DNA of 56,022 nucleotides, taken from NCBI GenBank assembly GCA_013204155.1, contig JABMOK010000126.1, positions 1-56,022 on the forward strand, in the 5' to 3' direction. Below the pieces are notes generated by a model, which saw nothing but the letters and a program-made list of their open reading frames with translations, was not told the DNA's origin and ran no database searches. The position numbers and the translations under genes are program-made. Position 1 is the stretch's first letter. Each line of letters begins with the position of its first letter. Positions 1 through 10,066 of the stretch are shown piece by piece. The DNA comes from Pseudohongiella sp. Lineage in GTDB: Bacteria > Pseudomonadota > Gammaproteobacteria > Pseudomonadales > Pseudohongiellaceae.

Positions 1-1
1 A

Positions 2-796
2 GACGCCATGGCGACCTATCGCTTCGACCTGGCCACACAGACCCTGCATGAATTTATTTGGAACGAATACTGCGACTGGTATGTAGAACTCTCCAAGCCG
101 GTGCTCTGGGATGAAGAAGACAATCCGAAACAGGCTCAGGCTACACGCTGGGTGTTATTAAATATTCTAGAGAAGAGTTTGCGCTTGCTACATCCCTTCA
201 TGCCCTTCATCACCGAAGAAATCTGGCAGCGCATTGCTCCACTACTAAATATTTCCGCTGATAGCATCATGATACAGCCCTATCCTGTATTCGATAGTAG
301 CAATCTCGATCAAGACGCCGAGGAAAATATCGAATGGATTAAGGGCATAATTACTGCCATCAGAAATATTCGCGGTGAAATGGATATCTCTCTTGGAAAG
401 GCTATTCCGGTATTTCTAAGAAAAGGCTCCGAAGCAGACAAGACACGACTACAACAATACCGCCCTTATCTTTCAAAGTTGGCCAAACTGGAAAGCATTG
501 AATGGCTGGATGCGGAGCAGGAAGTGCCTGCTGCCGCGACTCAGCTATATAAGGATGTTGAAATTCTGGTCCCCATGGCCGGGCTCATCGATGTCGAAGC
601 GGAACAGACGCGGCTGAACAAAGAGATTGCGAAACTCGAAGCAGGCCTGAAAACGGTTTCAGGAAAGCTGAATAACAAAAAATTTGTCGACAACGCACCG
701 GATGCAGTCGTTGCCAATGAACGCGATAAACAACAACAGATGTCCAGCGCGCTAACCGCCTTACAAGAAAAACTACAGCAGTTACTGGAAATCTAA
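2..796 (+). CDS. valS: Valine--tRNA ligase, C-terminal part (5' end cut by window edge)
   Basis: This is the end of valyl-tRNA synthetase, which charges tRNA-Val in the cytoplasm. The reading frame is already open at the first base, so the true start lies outside; the ATG at 8 is internal. The first ~100 residues match the class I anticodon-binding domain, with the stretch PFMPFITEEIWQ. The last ~70 residues (from about LIDVEAEQTRLNKEI) are the lysine/glutamate-rich coiled-coil arm found at the ValS C terminus. The catalytic HIGH and KMSKS motifs are not in the window. The gene converges on ispH with a 273-bp gap in which I see no gene and no clear terminator. Confidence 0.95.
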   Translation, partial: DAMATYRFDLATQTLHEFIWNEYCDWYVELSKPVLWDEEDNPKQAQATRWVLLNILEKSLRLLHPFMPFITEEIWQRIAPLLNISADSIMIQPYPVFDSSNLDQDAEENIEWIKGIITAIRNIRGEMDISLGKAIPVFLRKGSEADKTRLQQYRPYLSKLAKLESIEWLDAEQEVPAAATQLYKDVEILVPMAGLIDVEAEQTRLNKEIAKLEAGLKTVSGKLNNKKFVDNAPDAVVANERDKQQQMSSALTALQEKLQQLLEI

Positions 797-1069
797 CTAC
801 AAGTTAAACATCACAGCTGCAAGCACGCAGTGATGGGGCGTTCACGCGAACATTCAGCGCCCATGGTTTTAACGACAGGTTCTGATTGTTCGTAAGCAAC
901 ACCCCAGGCTCTGGCTTGAGAATTCTAAATCTGTATCTTTTTCTTCTGAGTCGAATTCAGTATCAATTACACCCGTCATGGCGTGAAATCGATTTTCGCG
1001 CGCTTTTATTCTAGGTCAATTTGTGGAATTCGATAAATATTCTGCAAGGATAACTTAGGGATGGCGGGA

Positions 1070-2089
1070 CTATTCTCTCAAGTCCCTTGGCATACTGAAG
1101 ACAATATTCTCTTCTACACCATCAAGCTCCTCGGGTTCTTGATGGCAAATTTCTTTCAGTCGCGCTACCACCTGCGCAACCAATATTTCCGGTGCCGATG
1201 CGCCTGCGGTGACGCCAAATCTCGACTTGTTGTCGAACCAGTGCGGATCGATGTCATCGACACTATCGATCAGGTAGGATTCACAACCCAGACGTTCGGC
1301 CAGTTCTTTCAAGCGATTGGAATTCGAACTGTTTGGCGAGCCAACGACCAACAATAAATCACATTCCAGAGCCAGTTGCTTAACCGCATCCTGGCGATTC
1401 TGCGTGGCATAACAAATATCTTTCTTTCGTGGCCCCTGGATAGAGGGAAACCTTTCCCTAAGAGCATCGATGACCTTCGAGGTGTCATCCATGGAAAGTG
1501 TGGTCTGGGTGACATAGGAAAGGTTCTCAGGGCTTTTTACCTGTAATTTTTTCGCATCGGCAACCGATTCCACCAGGTATATTTCGCCACCGGCAGATTT
1601 GTCATACTGCCCCATCGTGCCCTCAACCTCCGGGTGAAATTGATGACCTATTAACACGCATTCTTTTCCTTCCTGACTGAAGCGGGTAACTTCCAGGTGA
1701 ACCTTGGTAACCAGGGGGCAGGTTGCATCAAATACCTTAAAACCCTTTATACTTGCCTCTTCCCTTACTGCCTGCGAGACTCCATGGGCACTAAAAATAA
1801 CAATCGAAGAACGCTGCTTCTCATCTTTGAGCGGGATGTCTGCCAGTTCATCAACAAATATCGCCCCCCGTTTGCGCAAACTGTCTACTACAAATTTGTT
1901 GTGCACAACTTCATGTCGAACATAGATAGGCGCACCAAAAATATCCAGGGCTCGATTAACAATATCGATAGCCCTGTCCACGCCAGCACAAAAGCCTCTC
2001 GGATTCGCCAGGCGAATGGAAGTCGTGTGCTCTGCGCTTAATTCTGTTGTTGACGGTAAAGACACGGTTAAATTCGCCCAGCGTTGCAT
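1070..2089 (-). CDS. ispH: 4-hydroxy-3-methylbut-2-enyl diphosphate reductase
   Basis: Last enzyme of the MEP isoprenoid pathway, a cytoplasmic [4Fe-4S] enzyme that reduces HMBPP to IPP and DMAPP. The family signature [16 protein letters not shown] begins near residue 26. The three cluster cysteines are visible at about C34 (GFCAG), C124 (DATCPLV) and C226 (DICYATQ). The substrate-binding stretches [20 protein letters not shown] and [10 protein letters not shown] are present. At 339 residues it carries about 20 extra N-terminal residues before the usual start of the domain; no better internal start is seen. It lies 12 bp after fkpB and is probably co-transcribed with it. Confidence 0.96.
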   Translation of the reverse strand: MQRWANLTVSLPSTTELSAEHTTSIRLANPRGFCAGVDRAIDIVNRALDIFGAPIYVRHEVVHNKFVVDSLRKRGAIFVDELADIPLKDEKQRSSIVIFSAHGVSQAVREEASIKGFKVFDATCPLVTKVHLEVTRFSQEGKECVLIGHQFHPEVEGTMGQYDKSAGGEIYLVESVADAKKLQVKSPENLSYVTQTTLSMDDTSKVIDALRERFPSIQGPRKKDICYATQNRQDAVKQLALECDLLLVVGSPNSSNSNRLKELAERLGCESYLIDSVDDIDPHWFDNKSRFGVTAGASAPEILVAQVVARLKEICHQEPEELDGVEENIVFSMPRDLRE

Positions 2090-2101
2090 AAAAAGTTGCG
2101 A

Positions 2102-2587
2102 TTAAAGTTTAATTTCTACCGTTTCGACATCTGCTGCAATAACGGCCTTGATGCTCGCCTTGAATAGAATTTGCTTGCCTGCTAACGGGTGATTGAAATC
2201 AACCACTACGGTGGTCGCTGAAATACTCGCTACGACACCTGGTAAATCGAAACCCCCAGCGTCCTTGAATGAAACCACGCTTCCCACGGCGGCGGGAATC
2301 AGCTCATCTTCCAGCAAATTTTTAAACTTGGCAATGGGAAATCGATGCAAGTTCCCGGGGTTCACTTCGCCGAAGGCCTGTGCGGCTGGCAATAGAGATT
2401 CGATCTCATCGCCGGCTCTTAGTCCCAACAACTCCTGTTCGAACCCCTCCAGCATACTGCCATCGCCGAGGCGGAAACTGGCAGGCGGCCTGTCGAAATT
2501 GGAATCGATAATATCACCATTGGCCAGCGCGAGAGAAAAATTCAGGCTAACGTGGGAATTGTGTTCGATTGCTAAATCCATAGCCAT
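2102..2587 (-). CDS. fkpB: FKBP-type peptidyl-prolyl cis-trans isomerase (SlpA/FkpB type)
   Basis: Cytoplasmic FKBP-fold proline isomerase of the SlpA group, whose inserted flap domain has chaperone activity in relatives. Visible features are the FKBP opening VSLNFSLALANGDIIDSNF, the GSMLEGFEQELLGLRAGD segment and the FNHPLAGK stretch near the end. The start chosen at 2587 (MAMDLAIEH) gives 161 residues, close to the family norm. The frame stays open to an ATG at 2677 with an AGAGG site, but that extension crosses a perfect hairpin and does not read like protein, so I treat it as intergenic. The gene lies between ileS and ispH, as in many gammaproteobacteria but without lspA. Confidence 0.9.
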   Translation of the reverse strand: MAMDLAIEHNSHVSLNFSLALANGDIIDSNFDRPPASFRLGDGSMLEGFEQELLGLRAGDEIESLLPAAQAFGEVNPGNLHRFPIAKFKNLLEDELIPAAVGSVVSFKDAGGFDLPGVVASISATTVVVDFNHPLAGKQILFKASIKAVIAADVETVEIKL

Positions 2588-2645
2588 AAGTAAAACTTGT
2601 AAGCGTGTTTCGATAAGGGAACTTTCGAGACAAGGAAGCGCGTCT

Positions 2646-2670
2646 GGTTCCAGGCGCGAAGCCTGGAACC
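2646..2670. repeat. Perfect 10-bp inverted repeat in ileS-fkpB gap
   Basis: GGTTCCAGGC and GCCTGGAACC flank a 5-base loop (GCGAA). On the minus strand it is preceded by CGGGATGACA, a pattern often seen in dispersed intergenic repeats of proteobacteria. No T-run follows on either strand, so it is not a typical intrinsic terminator. It lies where lspA would normally be. It may be a small dispersed element or an mRNA processing hairpin. Confidence 0.6.
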
Positions 2671-2693
2671 CTGTCATCCCGAACCTCTAGGTC

Positions 2694-5522
2694 TTAGACA
2701 AATTCTCGCCGCTCGCCGTCGCCATCAATATTATCCACACACCGCGGACAGAGTGTTGGATGTGCTGCCGCCTGACCAACATCCGCCGTGTGATGCCAGC
2801 AGCGCTCGCATTTAGCGTGCGCGGATGCCGTAACGGAAAGCTTCATGCCGTCGACCTCTGTCTCCACAGCCGATTCGTCGGCATCATTTAGCGCGTGCAC
2901 TGTGGCTCGACTGACGATCAAGGCGAATCGTAGTTCTGCACCCAAACTATTCAGCAACGCCGCCAGTTCATCCTGACAGTAAATATCAACTTCCGCGCTC
3001 AGACTCGAACCTACAGTCTTATCCGCCCGCTTGGCTTCGAGCACCTTGTTGACTGCTGTTTTAACTGCCAGAATTTTCTGCCAGAACGGATCTGGAAATT
3101 CCTGCAACTGTGAATACTGCGCTTCACCATCGGCAAAGTTAGAAAGAAACACCGAGTCAGTTCGTTTACCAGGAATATTCTGCCAAATCTCATCGGCGGT
3201 AAAACTCAGGATCGGGGCAACCATGCGGCTAAGCATTTCCAGAATATGATACATCGCCGTTTGGGTAGAGCGGCGCGGCACACCCTCTGTCTTGGTTGTG
3301 TACTGTCTGTCTTTAATTACATCCAGATAAAATCCGCCTAACTCAATCACGCAAAAGCTATGAATTCTTTGATAGATATTGAGGAAATTGTAATTATCGT
3401 AGTGCTCGATTACTTCGTCCTGTAACAGCTGGCACTGACGGGTAATCCAGTAGTCCACAGCTATCATCTGATCCGAAGATACGCAATCAACGGCCGGATC
3501 GAAGCCATTCAGGTTCGACAACATGAAGCGCGCGGTGTTTCTGATTCTGCGATAGGAGTCTGCCACGCGTTTGAATATTTCATCTGAAACCGTCATCTCG
3601 CCGCGGTAGTCGGTCGCCGCTACCCATAGGCGCAATATGTCGGCACCATACTGTTTAAAGATTAGATCTGGCGCCACTGTGTTACCCAGAGACTTCGACA
3701 TTTTTTTGCCTTCTGAATCCACAAAAAAACCATGGGTAACCACTTCTTTGTAGGGTGCAGTGCCATTCATCGCGATCGCGGTTTTTAGCGATGATTGAAA
3801 CCAGCCCCGATGCTGATCGGAGCCTTCCAGGTAGAGGTCGGCGGGATATTGTAATTCCTCCCGTTGCTGCAACACCGAATAATGGGATACGCCAGAATCG
3901 AACCATACATCGAGTGTGTCGGTTACCTTCTCATACTCTGAGGCTTCCTCTCCCAGTAGTTCGGCAGCTTCAAGTTGAAACCATGCCTCAATTCCTTGTT
4001 TTTCGATGCGCAAAGCAACCTGCTCGATCAATGCTGCGGTATTCGGATGCAGTGCCTGGGTTTCTTTATGCACAAATAAGGTAATTGGAACGCCCCAGGT
4101 CCGCTGTCTGGAAACACACCAGTCGGGGCTCCCTTTAAGCATCAACTCAATACGCGCCTTGCCCCACTCCGGAACCCATTTCGTCTCTTCAACAGCCTTC
4201 AAAGCCGAACCTAATAGATCCTTCTCGGTCATGCTGATAAACCATTGCGGCGTCGCTCGATAAATCAAAGGCGTCTTGGTGCGCCAACAATGGGCATAGC
4301 TGTGAGTAATCGTCTCTACCGCCACCAGCGCACCACGTTCTTGTAGCCTGGCAATGATGTCTTCCTCGACCTTGTATACATGGGCGCCGGCAAATTCTCC
4401 GGCGGCGGCGGTAAACACTCCGTTCTCATCAACCAGATTCAATGTGCCGAGGCCGTATTGCTTGCCGACGTTAAAGTCATCAACACCGTGATCTGGCGCT
4501 GTATGTACCGCGCCGGTACCGGCTTCGAGTGTGACATGCTCTCCCAGGATTACGGGTACTTGCCGATCCACGAAGGGGTGTCGCAGTTGCTGATTTTCCA
4601 GCGCCGCACCGGTGGCCGAAGCAAGAATCTCAAAATTCTCACACTTATAGCGCGACATTATGCCTGTCACCATGTCCCTCGCCACAACCAGCAACTCGCT
4701 ACCCTTCCCCAGCTCACACTGCAGCAGTGCATAATCCAGATCTGCGTGCAGGCAAACAGCCTGATTTGAGGGCAGAGTCCAGGGAGTCGTCGTCCAAATA
4801 ACAACTGAGAGCGGATCTTTTATCTGTTGCAGGGCCGAGGATTCGAAGGCGGCGAGAAAGGACTCGCGATTCTGCACCGGAAAGCGCACGTCGATCGCAA
4901 AAGAGTTTTTATCCTGATACTCAACCTCGGCCTCTGCCAACGCAGAAGCGCCAACCACACTCCAGTAAACCGGCTTATAGCCTTTAACCAGATGGCCATT
5001 ATCTACGATCTTGCCCAGCGCTCTAACGATATTCGCCTCGGTAACGAAGTCCATGGTCAGATAGGGATTATCCCAGTCACCCAGCACGCCCAGACGAATG
5101 AATCCCTGTTTTTGCAGTTCGACTTGTTTACTCGCATAGTCGCGACAGGCCTGTCGAAATTCGGCATGGGAAATTTTCTGCCCGGCCTTGCCTTCCTTCT
5201 TCTCTACATTGTGTTCGATGGGCAGGCCATGACAATCCCAGCCAGGAATATATGGCGCATCAAATCCATTCAGGGATTTCGCTTTTACCACAAAATCTTT
5301 CAGCGACTTATTGATCGCATGCCCAAGGTGCAATTCACCATTGGCGTAAGGTGGACCATCGTGCAAGATGAATTTGGGTTTTCCCTTATTCTTCTCAGCG
5401 ATGCGCTGATAAAGCTTCAGTGCTTGCCAATTAGCCAATATCGACGGCTCCCGTTGAGCCAGATTGGCCTTCATGGGGAAATCGGTATGAGGCAGGTTTA
5501 AAGTCTCTTTATAATCGCTCAT
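2694..5522 (-). CDS. ileS: Isoleucine--tRNA ligase
   Basis: Class I aminoacyl-tRNA synthetase that charges tRNA-Ile in the cytoplasm; 942 residues is full bacterial length. The HIGH-type motif is HLGH at residues 65-68 within [12 protein letters not shown]. The editing (CP1) domain occupies the middle, with the segment [17 protein letters not shown] is present as [10 protein letters not shown]. The C terminus carries the zinc-binding cysteines CERCWH and CPRC, as in the E. coli-type enzyme. It follows ribF by 71 bp on the same strand, the conserved gammaproteobacterial arrangement. The gene downstream is fkpB, not lspA. Confidence 0.98.
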   Translation of the reverse strand: MSDYKETLNLPHTDFPMKANLAQREPSILANWQALKLYQRIAEKNKGKPKFILHDGPPYANGELHLGHAINKSLKDFVVKAKSLNGFDAPYIPGWDCHGLPIEHNVEKKEGKAGQKISHAEFRQACRDYASKQVELQKQGFIRLGVLGDWDNPYLTMDFVTEANIVRALGKIVDNGHLVKGYKPVYWSVVGASALAEAEVEYQDKNSFAIDVRFPVQNRESFLAAFESSALQQIKDPLSVVIWTTTPWTLPSNQAVCLHADLDYALLQCELGKGSELLVVARDMVTGIMSRYKCENFEILASATGAALENQQLRHPFVDRQVPVILGEHVTLEAGTGAVHTAPDHGVDDFNVGKQYGLGTLNLVDENGVFTAAAGEFAGAHVYKVEEDIIARLQERGALVAVETITHSYAHCWRTKTPLIYRATPQWFISMTEKDLLGSALKAVEETKWVPEWGKARIELMLKGSPDWCVSRQRTWGVPITLFVHKETQALHPNTAALIEQVALRIEKQGIEAWFQLEAAELLGEEASEYEKVTDTLDVWFDSGVSHYSVLQQREELQYPADLYLEGSDQHRGWFQSSLKTAIAMNGTAPYKEVVTHGFFVDSEGKKMSKSLGNTVAPDLIFKQYGADILRLWVAATDYRGEMTVSDEIFKRVADSYRRIRNTARFMLSNLNGFDPAVDCVSSDQMIAVDYWITRQCQLLQDEVIEHYDNYNFLNIYQRIHSFCVIELGGFYLDVIKDRQYTTKTEGVPRRSTQTAMYHILEMLSRMVAPILSFTADEIWQNIPGKRTDSVFLSNFADGEAQYSQLQEFPDPFWQKILAVKTAVNKVLEAKRADKTVGSSLSAEVDIYCQDELAALLNSLGAELRFALIVSRATVHALNDADESAVETEVDGMKLSVTASAHAKCERCWHHTADVGQAAAHPTLCPRCVDNIDGDGERREFV

Positions 5523-5593
5523 TTCTTTAACACACTGGTTTCTATCAAATGTTATTACTGTTTCTCTTTCGCTGTGTAAAAGAGTTTACCTGT

Positions 5594-6526
5594 TTACTGC
5601 GCTAATACTTCTCTCACCTGATCGACATCTGCACTAATCTGCCGCTTCAGTGCTTCGAGGTCGGTAAACTTAACTTCTTCGCGAATCTTGTGCTTAAAAA
5701 TCACTTCGATAGTACTACCGTATAAATCTTCATTGAAATCCAGAATATGGGCTTCGAGTAAGGCATCCCCATCTTCGCCCAAGGTCGGACGATAGCCAAT
5801 GTTGACCGCTGCCTTTAAAACTCTTTCGCCAAGCTTAACCTCGCAGGCAAAAACCCCGTGCAGCGGTATCTGTCGTCGTTGCGGATTAATATTACAGGTA
5901 GGAAACCCGAGATCGGTGCCCAATTGCTTCCCCCGTACAACCCTTCCCTTTATTGAGTAAGGCCTGCCCAATAATTGCTCAACCAGAGAAAACTCACCCT
6001 TGGCCAGCTGCTCTCGAATAATAGTACTGCTAATTCGATGACCGTTGCGTTCATAGGCAGCGGTTTCAATGACTTCGAAATCAAATTCCATGCCCTTTTT
6101 TTGTAACAGGGTGAAGTCGCCACCACGCTTGTGTCCAAATCTGAAGTCATGCCCTACAATGAAGCTCGCCACACCCAGGCCATCTACCAAAATATCTTTG
6201 ATATAGTCTTGTGCACTTAATTCGCTCAGCGGCTTGCTGAAGGCTAGCTGAAAAACATAATCGATGCCGAAGCTCTCCAGCAGATCCAGCTTTTCGTTAA
6301 GATCGGTTAGTCGTGCCGGACAATCATCAGCTGACGCGGCAAAAAACTCTTCCGGATGGGGCTCGATCAAGATAACCAATGAAGGCAATTCCAATTGCTC
6401 TGCCTTCTGTTTCAACTGATCGAGTATTAGCTGGTGCCCCAGATGCACACCGTCGAATTTACCGATAGTGGCAACACAGCTCTGCTGTATTTGGGAAAAA
6501 TGGTTTGTATCCTGAAAAATGATCAT
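5594..6526 (-). CDS. ribF: Bifunctional riboflavin kinase / FMN adenylyltransferase
   Basis: Makes FMN from riboflavin and then FAD from FMN. The N-terminal half is the nucleotidyltransferase domain, with GKFDGVHLGHQ near residue 22 and the later ISSTIIREQL motif. The C-terminal half is the riboflavin kinase domain, starting near SIKGRVVRGKQLGTDLGFPT and including the conserved TCNI segment. At 310 residues it has normal length. It heads the ribF-ileS-fkpB-ispH cluster, and the 147 bp upstream presumably holds its promoter. murJ, often upstream of ribF, is not here. Confidence 0.97.
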   Translation of the reverse strand: MIIFQDTNHFSQIQQSCVATIGKFDGVHLGHQLILDQLKQKAEQLELPSLVILIEPHPEEFFAASADDCPARLTDLNEKLDLLESFGIDYVFQLAFSKPLSELSAQDYIKDILVDGLGVASFIVGHDFRFGHKRGGDFTLLQKKGMEFDFEVIETAAYERNGHRISSTIIREQLAKGEFSLVEQLLGRPYSIKGRVVRGKQLGTDLGFPTCNINPQRRQIPLHGVFACEVKLGERVLKAAVNIGYRPTLGEDGDALLEAHILDFNEDLYGSTIEVIFKHKIREEVKFTDLEALKRQISADVDQVREVLAQ

Positions 6527-6673
6527 TAGTCTGGACTGGGAGCCGGAAAAGCGCAGAATTATACTCTTTTATCCCGAAGCTGTGCAGAAATCCTGCAGAT
6601 AATTGGATATTGGGGGATTAGCCGCCAAACACCGCGGTGTGCCGGGAATAACTAGCCAGAACAACCCTGCCAA

Positions 6674-6922
6674 CTACTCGGCCCTTGTATCTGAATCACT
6701 GCCGGCATTAGCGCCACGCCAAGCCCCGAGACCCTTTCTCAGCAGGATTCGACTTATTACCAGCAGGCAGATAATCAGCACCCCCTGGCCTATCAGGGCA
6801 TTGACCACCGAAATCGTTTCTGGTCGGGTGAAAATCAAAAGCAGGTTAATCAAGGTAGCAATCGATGCAACAGCAAGTACCAATGCTGTAGTAATTTGCA
6901 ACAGCGCAACAAATTTATTCAT
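6674..6922 (-). CDS. Small two-helix membrane protein, unknown
   Basis: I do not recognise a family. The 82-residue product has two hydrophobic segments, roughly residues 7-31 and 40-62, followed by a basic RILLRKGLGAWRG stretch and a hydrophilic acidic tail. This fits a two-pass inner-membrane protein with a short hairpin. It starts 2 bp after the stop of the OlsF-like acyltransferase gene and so is probably translated from the same mRNA. Its link to lipid metabolism is inferred from position only. Confidence 0.6.
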   Translation of the reverse strand: MNKFVALLQITTALVLAVASIATLINLLLIFTRPETISVVNALIGQGVLIICLLVISRILLRKGLGAWRGANAGSDSDTRAE

Positions 6923-6924
6923 AA

Positions 6925-8670
6925 TTAAGCCGAGTCTCGCAATTGATGAAAGGACATAAAATGCCGGTAACCATCGGCGCCAAGAAAGCGCATTAATGTC
7001 TTGGCACCAGTTTTCCTGGCATCGACAATAATCAACCCTACCAGAGAATCACTAAAATTCGGATCCAGATTAAAACACACCAGTTTACCATTGACAGAAA
7101 GATAGTGACGCAATAGAACCGGAACTGCCTTACCGGGATCACAGCGTCCGATGAGTTTACCCAACATTTTTACATTGGCTAGCTCGGCCAGTATTTCTCG
7201 CGTCCAAACCCGGTTCTTAATCTTGTGCGGCGTTATCGGTTTTACCAACTGCTCAAACTCGATCGCTCTGAAATTGGTTAGCATGGTATCGGCTATTAGT
7301 GCGCGCGCCAAGTCACTGTACTCTCTGGAAATACTTACAGAGCCAAATAAAGTGTGATACCTGGGGTTTTCTACCAGTATCTTGCCTATTCCGCGCCACA
7401 ACAAATTCAGGGCCACGGATTTTCGCTGATAATCGGGGTGAATAAACGATCTCCCCATTTCGATAGCCGAACCTAGCTGATCGATAAACGCTTCATCATA
7501 TTTATACAACGATCTACTATACAGACCTTTGATGCCTTGTTTGGCGATAATTTCATCAACCAATCCAACACGGTAGGCTCCGGCAATTCTAAGTCCCGAC
7601 TTATCCCACAAAAACAAGTGTAGATAGTGCGGGTCGAACTGATCTGAATCCTTCGACAGGCCAGTGCCCTCTCCCACTGAACGAAAGGTAATTTCGCGGG
7701 CTATGGCAATTTGCTCCATGACAAGCCCGAGACTCTCGAACGGAGCACAATACACATCAAACTGTTCATGCTCAATCAGGCGGTATTCAGCCAGAGTGTT
7801 AATTGTCGAAATCAATTCCGTACTGCTGATCTCAGGGTCGAATGTATCCACCCCCTGATGATGATCCAGCCCCTGCCGCATCGGGGCGTGCGCAAGCGCA
7901 TCGGTGCTAACCCTCAGGTAATCGGCAATGGCTTTCGGGTTCTTCAGTAGCCTCAATTCTGGCGCCGGCACCGGCCGACCAAAGGTGAGTGGCAAGGTGA
8001 ATCCCTGTTTGTTGGCCAATTGCCGCGGCAGCAAAGCTGTTCGCAGGCGTGGATGCAGCATTCCCGCGGCATAAAAATAGCCACTGTTGCGACCACCGAC
8101 ATGCACAGGCAGACAAGTACATTGATAACGTTTCAACAATTGACCCACCAGGCGATTCCAGGATCGATCCAGTATTTTGCGCTGGCTGTGATCATAAGCC
8201 GAGACCATGCCGGCGGGAAATATGAGTACCGCCCCCTCATTCTTCAGGTGTTTATGCACCTGCTTAATGCCACTTACGTTGCCTGCAGCGGCATTGCTCG
8301 ACAGCACATCGACGCCAATGAAAAGCTCTGCCAACTCCGGTATGCGACGAAGTAACTGATTAGTGAGTACTTGCAAGTCAGGTCGAATCTCGGCGATCAC
8401 CTTGGCTATGGCCATACCTTCCAGCCCCCCCAGAGGGTGGTTGGCTACAATCAATAATGGCCCCTCCCGAGGAATTTCATCCAGATTGCTCTTGTTATGT
8501 AGTTGCAGGCTGACGCCTAGTGCATCCAAGGCATATTGAAGAAAATCATGGGGGGTAGATCGTGCCGGGCGCGCGTCATAAATAGCAGCAAGCCGATCAA
8601 GGCCCAGCGCCTTTTCCAGTAGAGCGGAGAAAATTCGTGGCTTGAACGGTAGCCTGCAAGGATTAGTCAT
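6925..8670 (-). CDS. OlsF-like double acyltransferase (PlsC domain + GNAT/OlsB domain)
   Basis: A two-domain acyltransferase of 581 residues. The N-terminal half is a lysophospholipid acyltransferase domain: NHPLGGLEG (active-site His, with Glu where relatives often have Asp) and the downstream FPAGMVS block. The C-terminal half is an OlsB/GNAT-like N-acyltransferase domain, with the stretch AIEMGRSFIHPDYQRKS. This order matches OlsF of ornithine-lipid synthesis, where the C-terminal part N-acylates ornithine and the N-terminal part O-acylates the lyso-lipid. The preceding gene is an ATP-grasp ligase, and a small membrane protein follows 2 bp later. The exact amino acid substrate cannot be read from sequence. 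Confidence 0.8.
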   Translation of the reverse strand: MTNPCRLPFKPRIFSALLEKALGLDRLAAIYDARPARSTPHDFLQYALDALGVSLQLHNKSNLDEIPREGPLLIVANHPLGGLEGMAIAKVIAEIRPDLQVLTNQLLRRIPELAELFIGVDVLSSNAAAGNVSGIKQVHKHLKNEGAVLIFPAGMVSAYDHSQRKILDRSWNRLVGQLLKRYQCTCLPVHVGGRNSGYFYAAGMLHPRLRTALLPRQLANKQGFTLPLTFGRPVPAPELRLLKNPKAIADYLRVSTDALAHAPMRQGLDHHQGVDTFDPEISSTELISTINTLAEYRLIEHEQFDVYCAPFESLGLVMEQIAIAREITFRSVGEGTGLSKDSDQFDPHYLHLFLWDKSGLRIAGAYRVGLVDEIIAKQGIKGLYSRSLYKYDEAFIDQLGSAIEMGRSFIHPDYQRKSVALNLLWRGIGKILVENPRYHTLFGSVSISREYSDLARALIADTMLTNFRAIEFEQLVKPITPHKIKNRVWTREILAELANVKMLGKLIGRCDPGKAVPVLLRHYLSVNGKLVCFNLDPNFSDSLVGLIIVDARKTGAKTLMRFLGADGYRHFMSFHQLRDSA

Positions 8671-8730
8671 CGGGGCTTAGTCATTGAGTAGGGGTTAGTC
8701 GTTGAGTGAAGTTTAGTCATTGTCAGGATA
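8663..8730. repeat. 18-bp tandem repeat at the ATP-grasp/acyltransferase junction
   Basis: Units beginning TTAGTC(A/G)T repeat at 8663 (14 bp, shortened), 8677, 8695 and 8713. On the minus strand each ends in a version of ATGACTAA or ACGACTAA. The array runs from the stop codon of the ATP-grasp gene to the start codon of the acyltransferase gene, so several potential stop and start triplets are duplicated across the junction. Confidence 0.65.
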
Positions 8731-9834
8731 GTGTTTCACCAAATTATTTTCGTAACGCCAGGCTTTATACAAAGCCAACAGTCCAGGCGTTTTATGCCCC
8801 CGTTTCCTGTTTGCGTGCCCAAGTTTAAACAGGGTGCTGTATTGCTGCAACAAGGTTCTTATCGCCATCCACAATCCTGCCTTTCGATCCCATATATTGA
8901 TAGACTCTGAACTGGCTCCGTTAATTTCTATAATCGCAAAATTCTTTCCCCTGCTCAGATTTTCAGTGTCCTGAAATTTAACATCGAGCCTGCCATAGTA
9001 GAATCCCGGAATGTCCTCGAAAATTTTATCCAGTGCTTGTGCCAAATCCGTGTGTATCAGCTCTTTGGCGTCTCGAAACACCGCCCCACGGCAGTGACTG
9101 GCAGAGAACACCAGACGAAAGGGCTCATCATTCGGGATAATACGGTCCCAGTGAGCCCCATGCCTGTCCTTGTACAGGTGCAGCAATTGGCTCGCTCGGG
9201 CATCTTCAGCAACCAGTTCGGCGAGACTTCGAGAGCCATCACCCACCACATAGGGTGTGTACTTCAGAGTAAGCGAGGTAATCTTTCCGCTTGCTTCATC
9301 CGGGTGCCGTACATAAAAAACCCCCGCCTCAGCATCCCATTGACTCAATTGCTGGAACTGAATACAGCCACCAGGCGGAAATTGTTGCAGATAGGCCGTT
9401 AACTCCTGTTCGTTAGCCAACAGCTTCACCCCGGCTCCCCTACAGCCAATATTTGGCTTTCCTACCAGGGGAAATTGCAAACCCGTTTTCTTAATTACCT
9501 GTTGCGCCGACAAACTCTGTTGCTGCAATTCTTCATAGCTCACCTCATACAGACACCAGGGCAGTATCCACTGCCGCGCGTGTGCTCCGGCCGCGTCGAA
9601 TACAGACGACTTGGCTACCCCCACCATGCCGGAGAGTGGCACCGCCGGATTGGCGATTAAGGGCAGACTCAAACTTCGATAACGCAGGGAGAGTAATATC
9701 CACTGCACGCCCACGGGCATATAGATCAACCATGTTGGCCAAAATTCGAAGAACGAGGTTATTCTGCCGGAGGTATCCAGCGGCGGCATACCCCTTGGAA
9801 CATAGGATGGTTTACTGTCTTCAGTCATTTTCAC
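8713..9834 (-). CDS. ATP-grasp ligase (D-Ala--D-Ala ligase-like)
   Basis: A 373-residue protein with an ATP-grasp fold, the class that joins a carboxylate to an amine or thiol using ATP. Visible are the nucleotide-binding lysine block LVGKPNIGCRGAG (about residue 122 on), the LTLKYTPYVVGDGSRSL segment, and the metal-binding end IIEINGASSESINIWD. The N terminus has a hydrophobic stretch, FFEFWPTWLIYMPVGVQWILL, suggesting membrane contact. The first possible start is a GTG at 9834; an ATG two codons later (9828) is the alternative. It precedes the OlsF-like gene on the same strand, so I infer a role in building an amino-acid or peptide head group, but substrate and product are unknown. Confidence 0.78.
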   Translation of the reverse strand: MKMTEDSKPSYVPRGMPPLDTSGRITSFFEFWPTWLIYMPVGVQWILLSLRYRSLSLPLIANPAVPLSGMVGVAKSSVFDAAGAHARQWILPWCLYEVSYEELQQQSLSAQQVIKKTGLQFPLVGKPNIGCRGAGVKLLANEQELTAYLQQFPPGGCIQFQQLSQWDAEAGVFYVRHPDEASGKITSLTLKYTPYVVGDGSRSLAELVAEDARASQLLHLYKDRHGAHWDRIIPNDEPFRLVFSASHCRGAVFRDAKELIHTDLAQALDKIFEDIPGFYYGRLDVKFQDTENLSRGKNFAIIEINGASSESINIWDRKAGLWMAIRTLLQQYSTLFKLGHANRKRGHKTPGLLALYKAWRYENNLVKHYPDND

Positions 9835-10066
9835 AAGTTGCGTGATCCTTCGAATCGACTAGCAGACCGGCAAGGAAGCAATAAATTTTCAGGCCACCGT
9901 TCAAGCATGCTCTCATGTCGCGATTATCGCATTCCCGCGCTTCTGTCTCAATTGCTCTAGCAGGGTCACCGGGTCGTGTTTAACAATAAGGGTTATCTCT
10001 GGCTATGCACTCAGAGCCACTGCTATTATCCTCACCAGGCAATCAATCTCGGGGAATACTTGACCC

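Noticed and set aside
1061-1357. Plus-strand open frame over the end of ispH
   Set aside because: It lies inside the well-supported minus-strand ispH, has no recognisable motif and no ribosome site.
2588-2677. N-terminal extension of fkpB to an ATG with an AGAGG site
   Set aside because: The added residues run through a perfect hairpin and do not fit the family; the 161-residue version matches family length.
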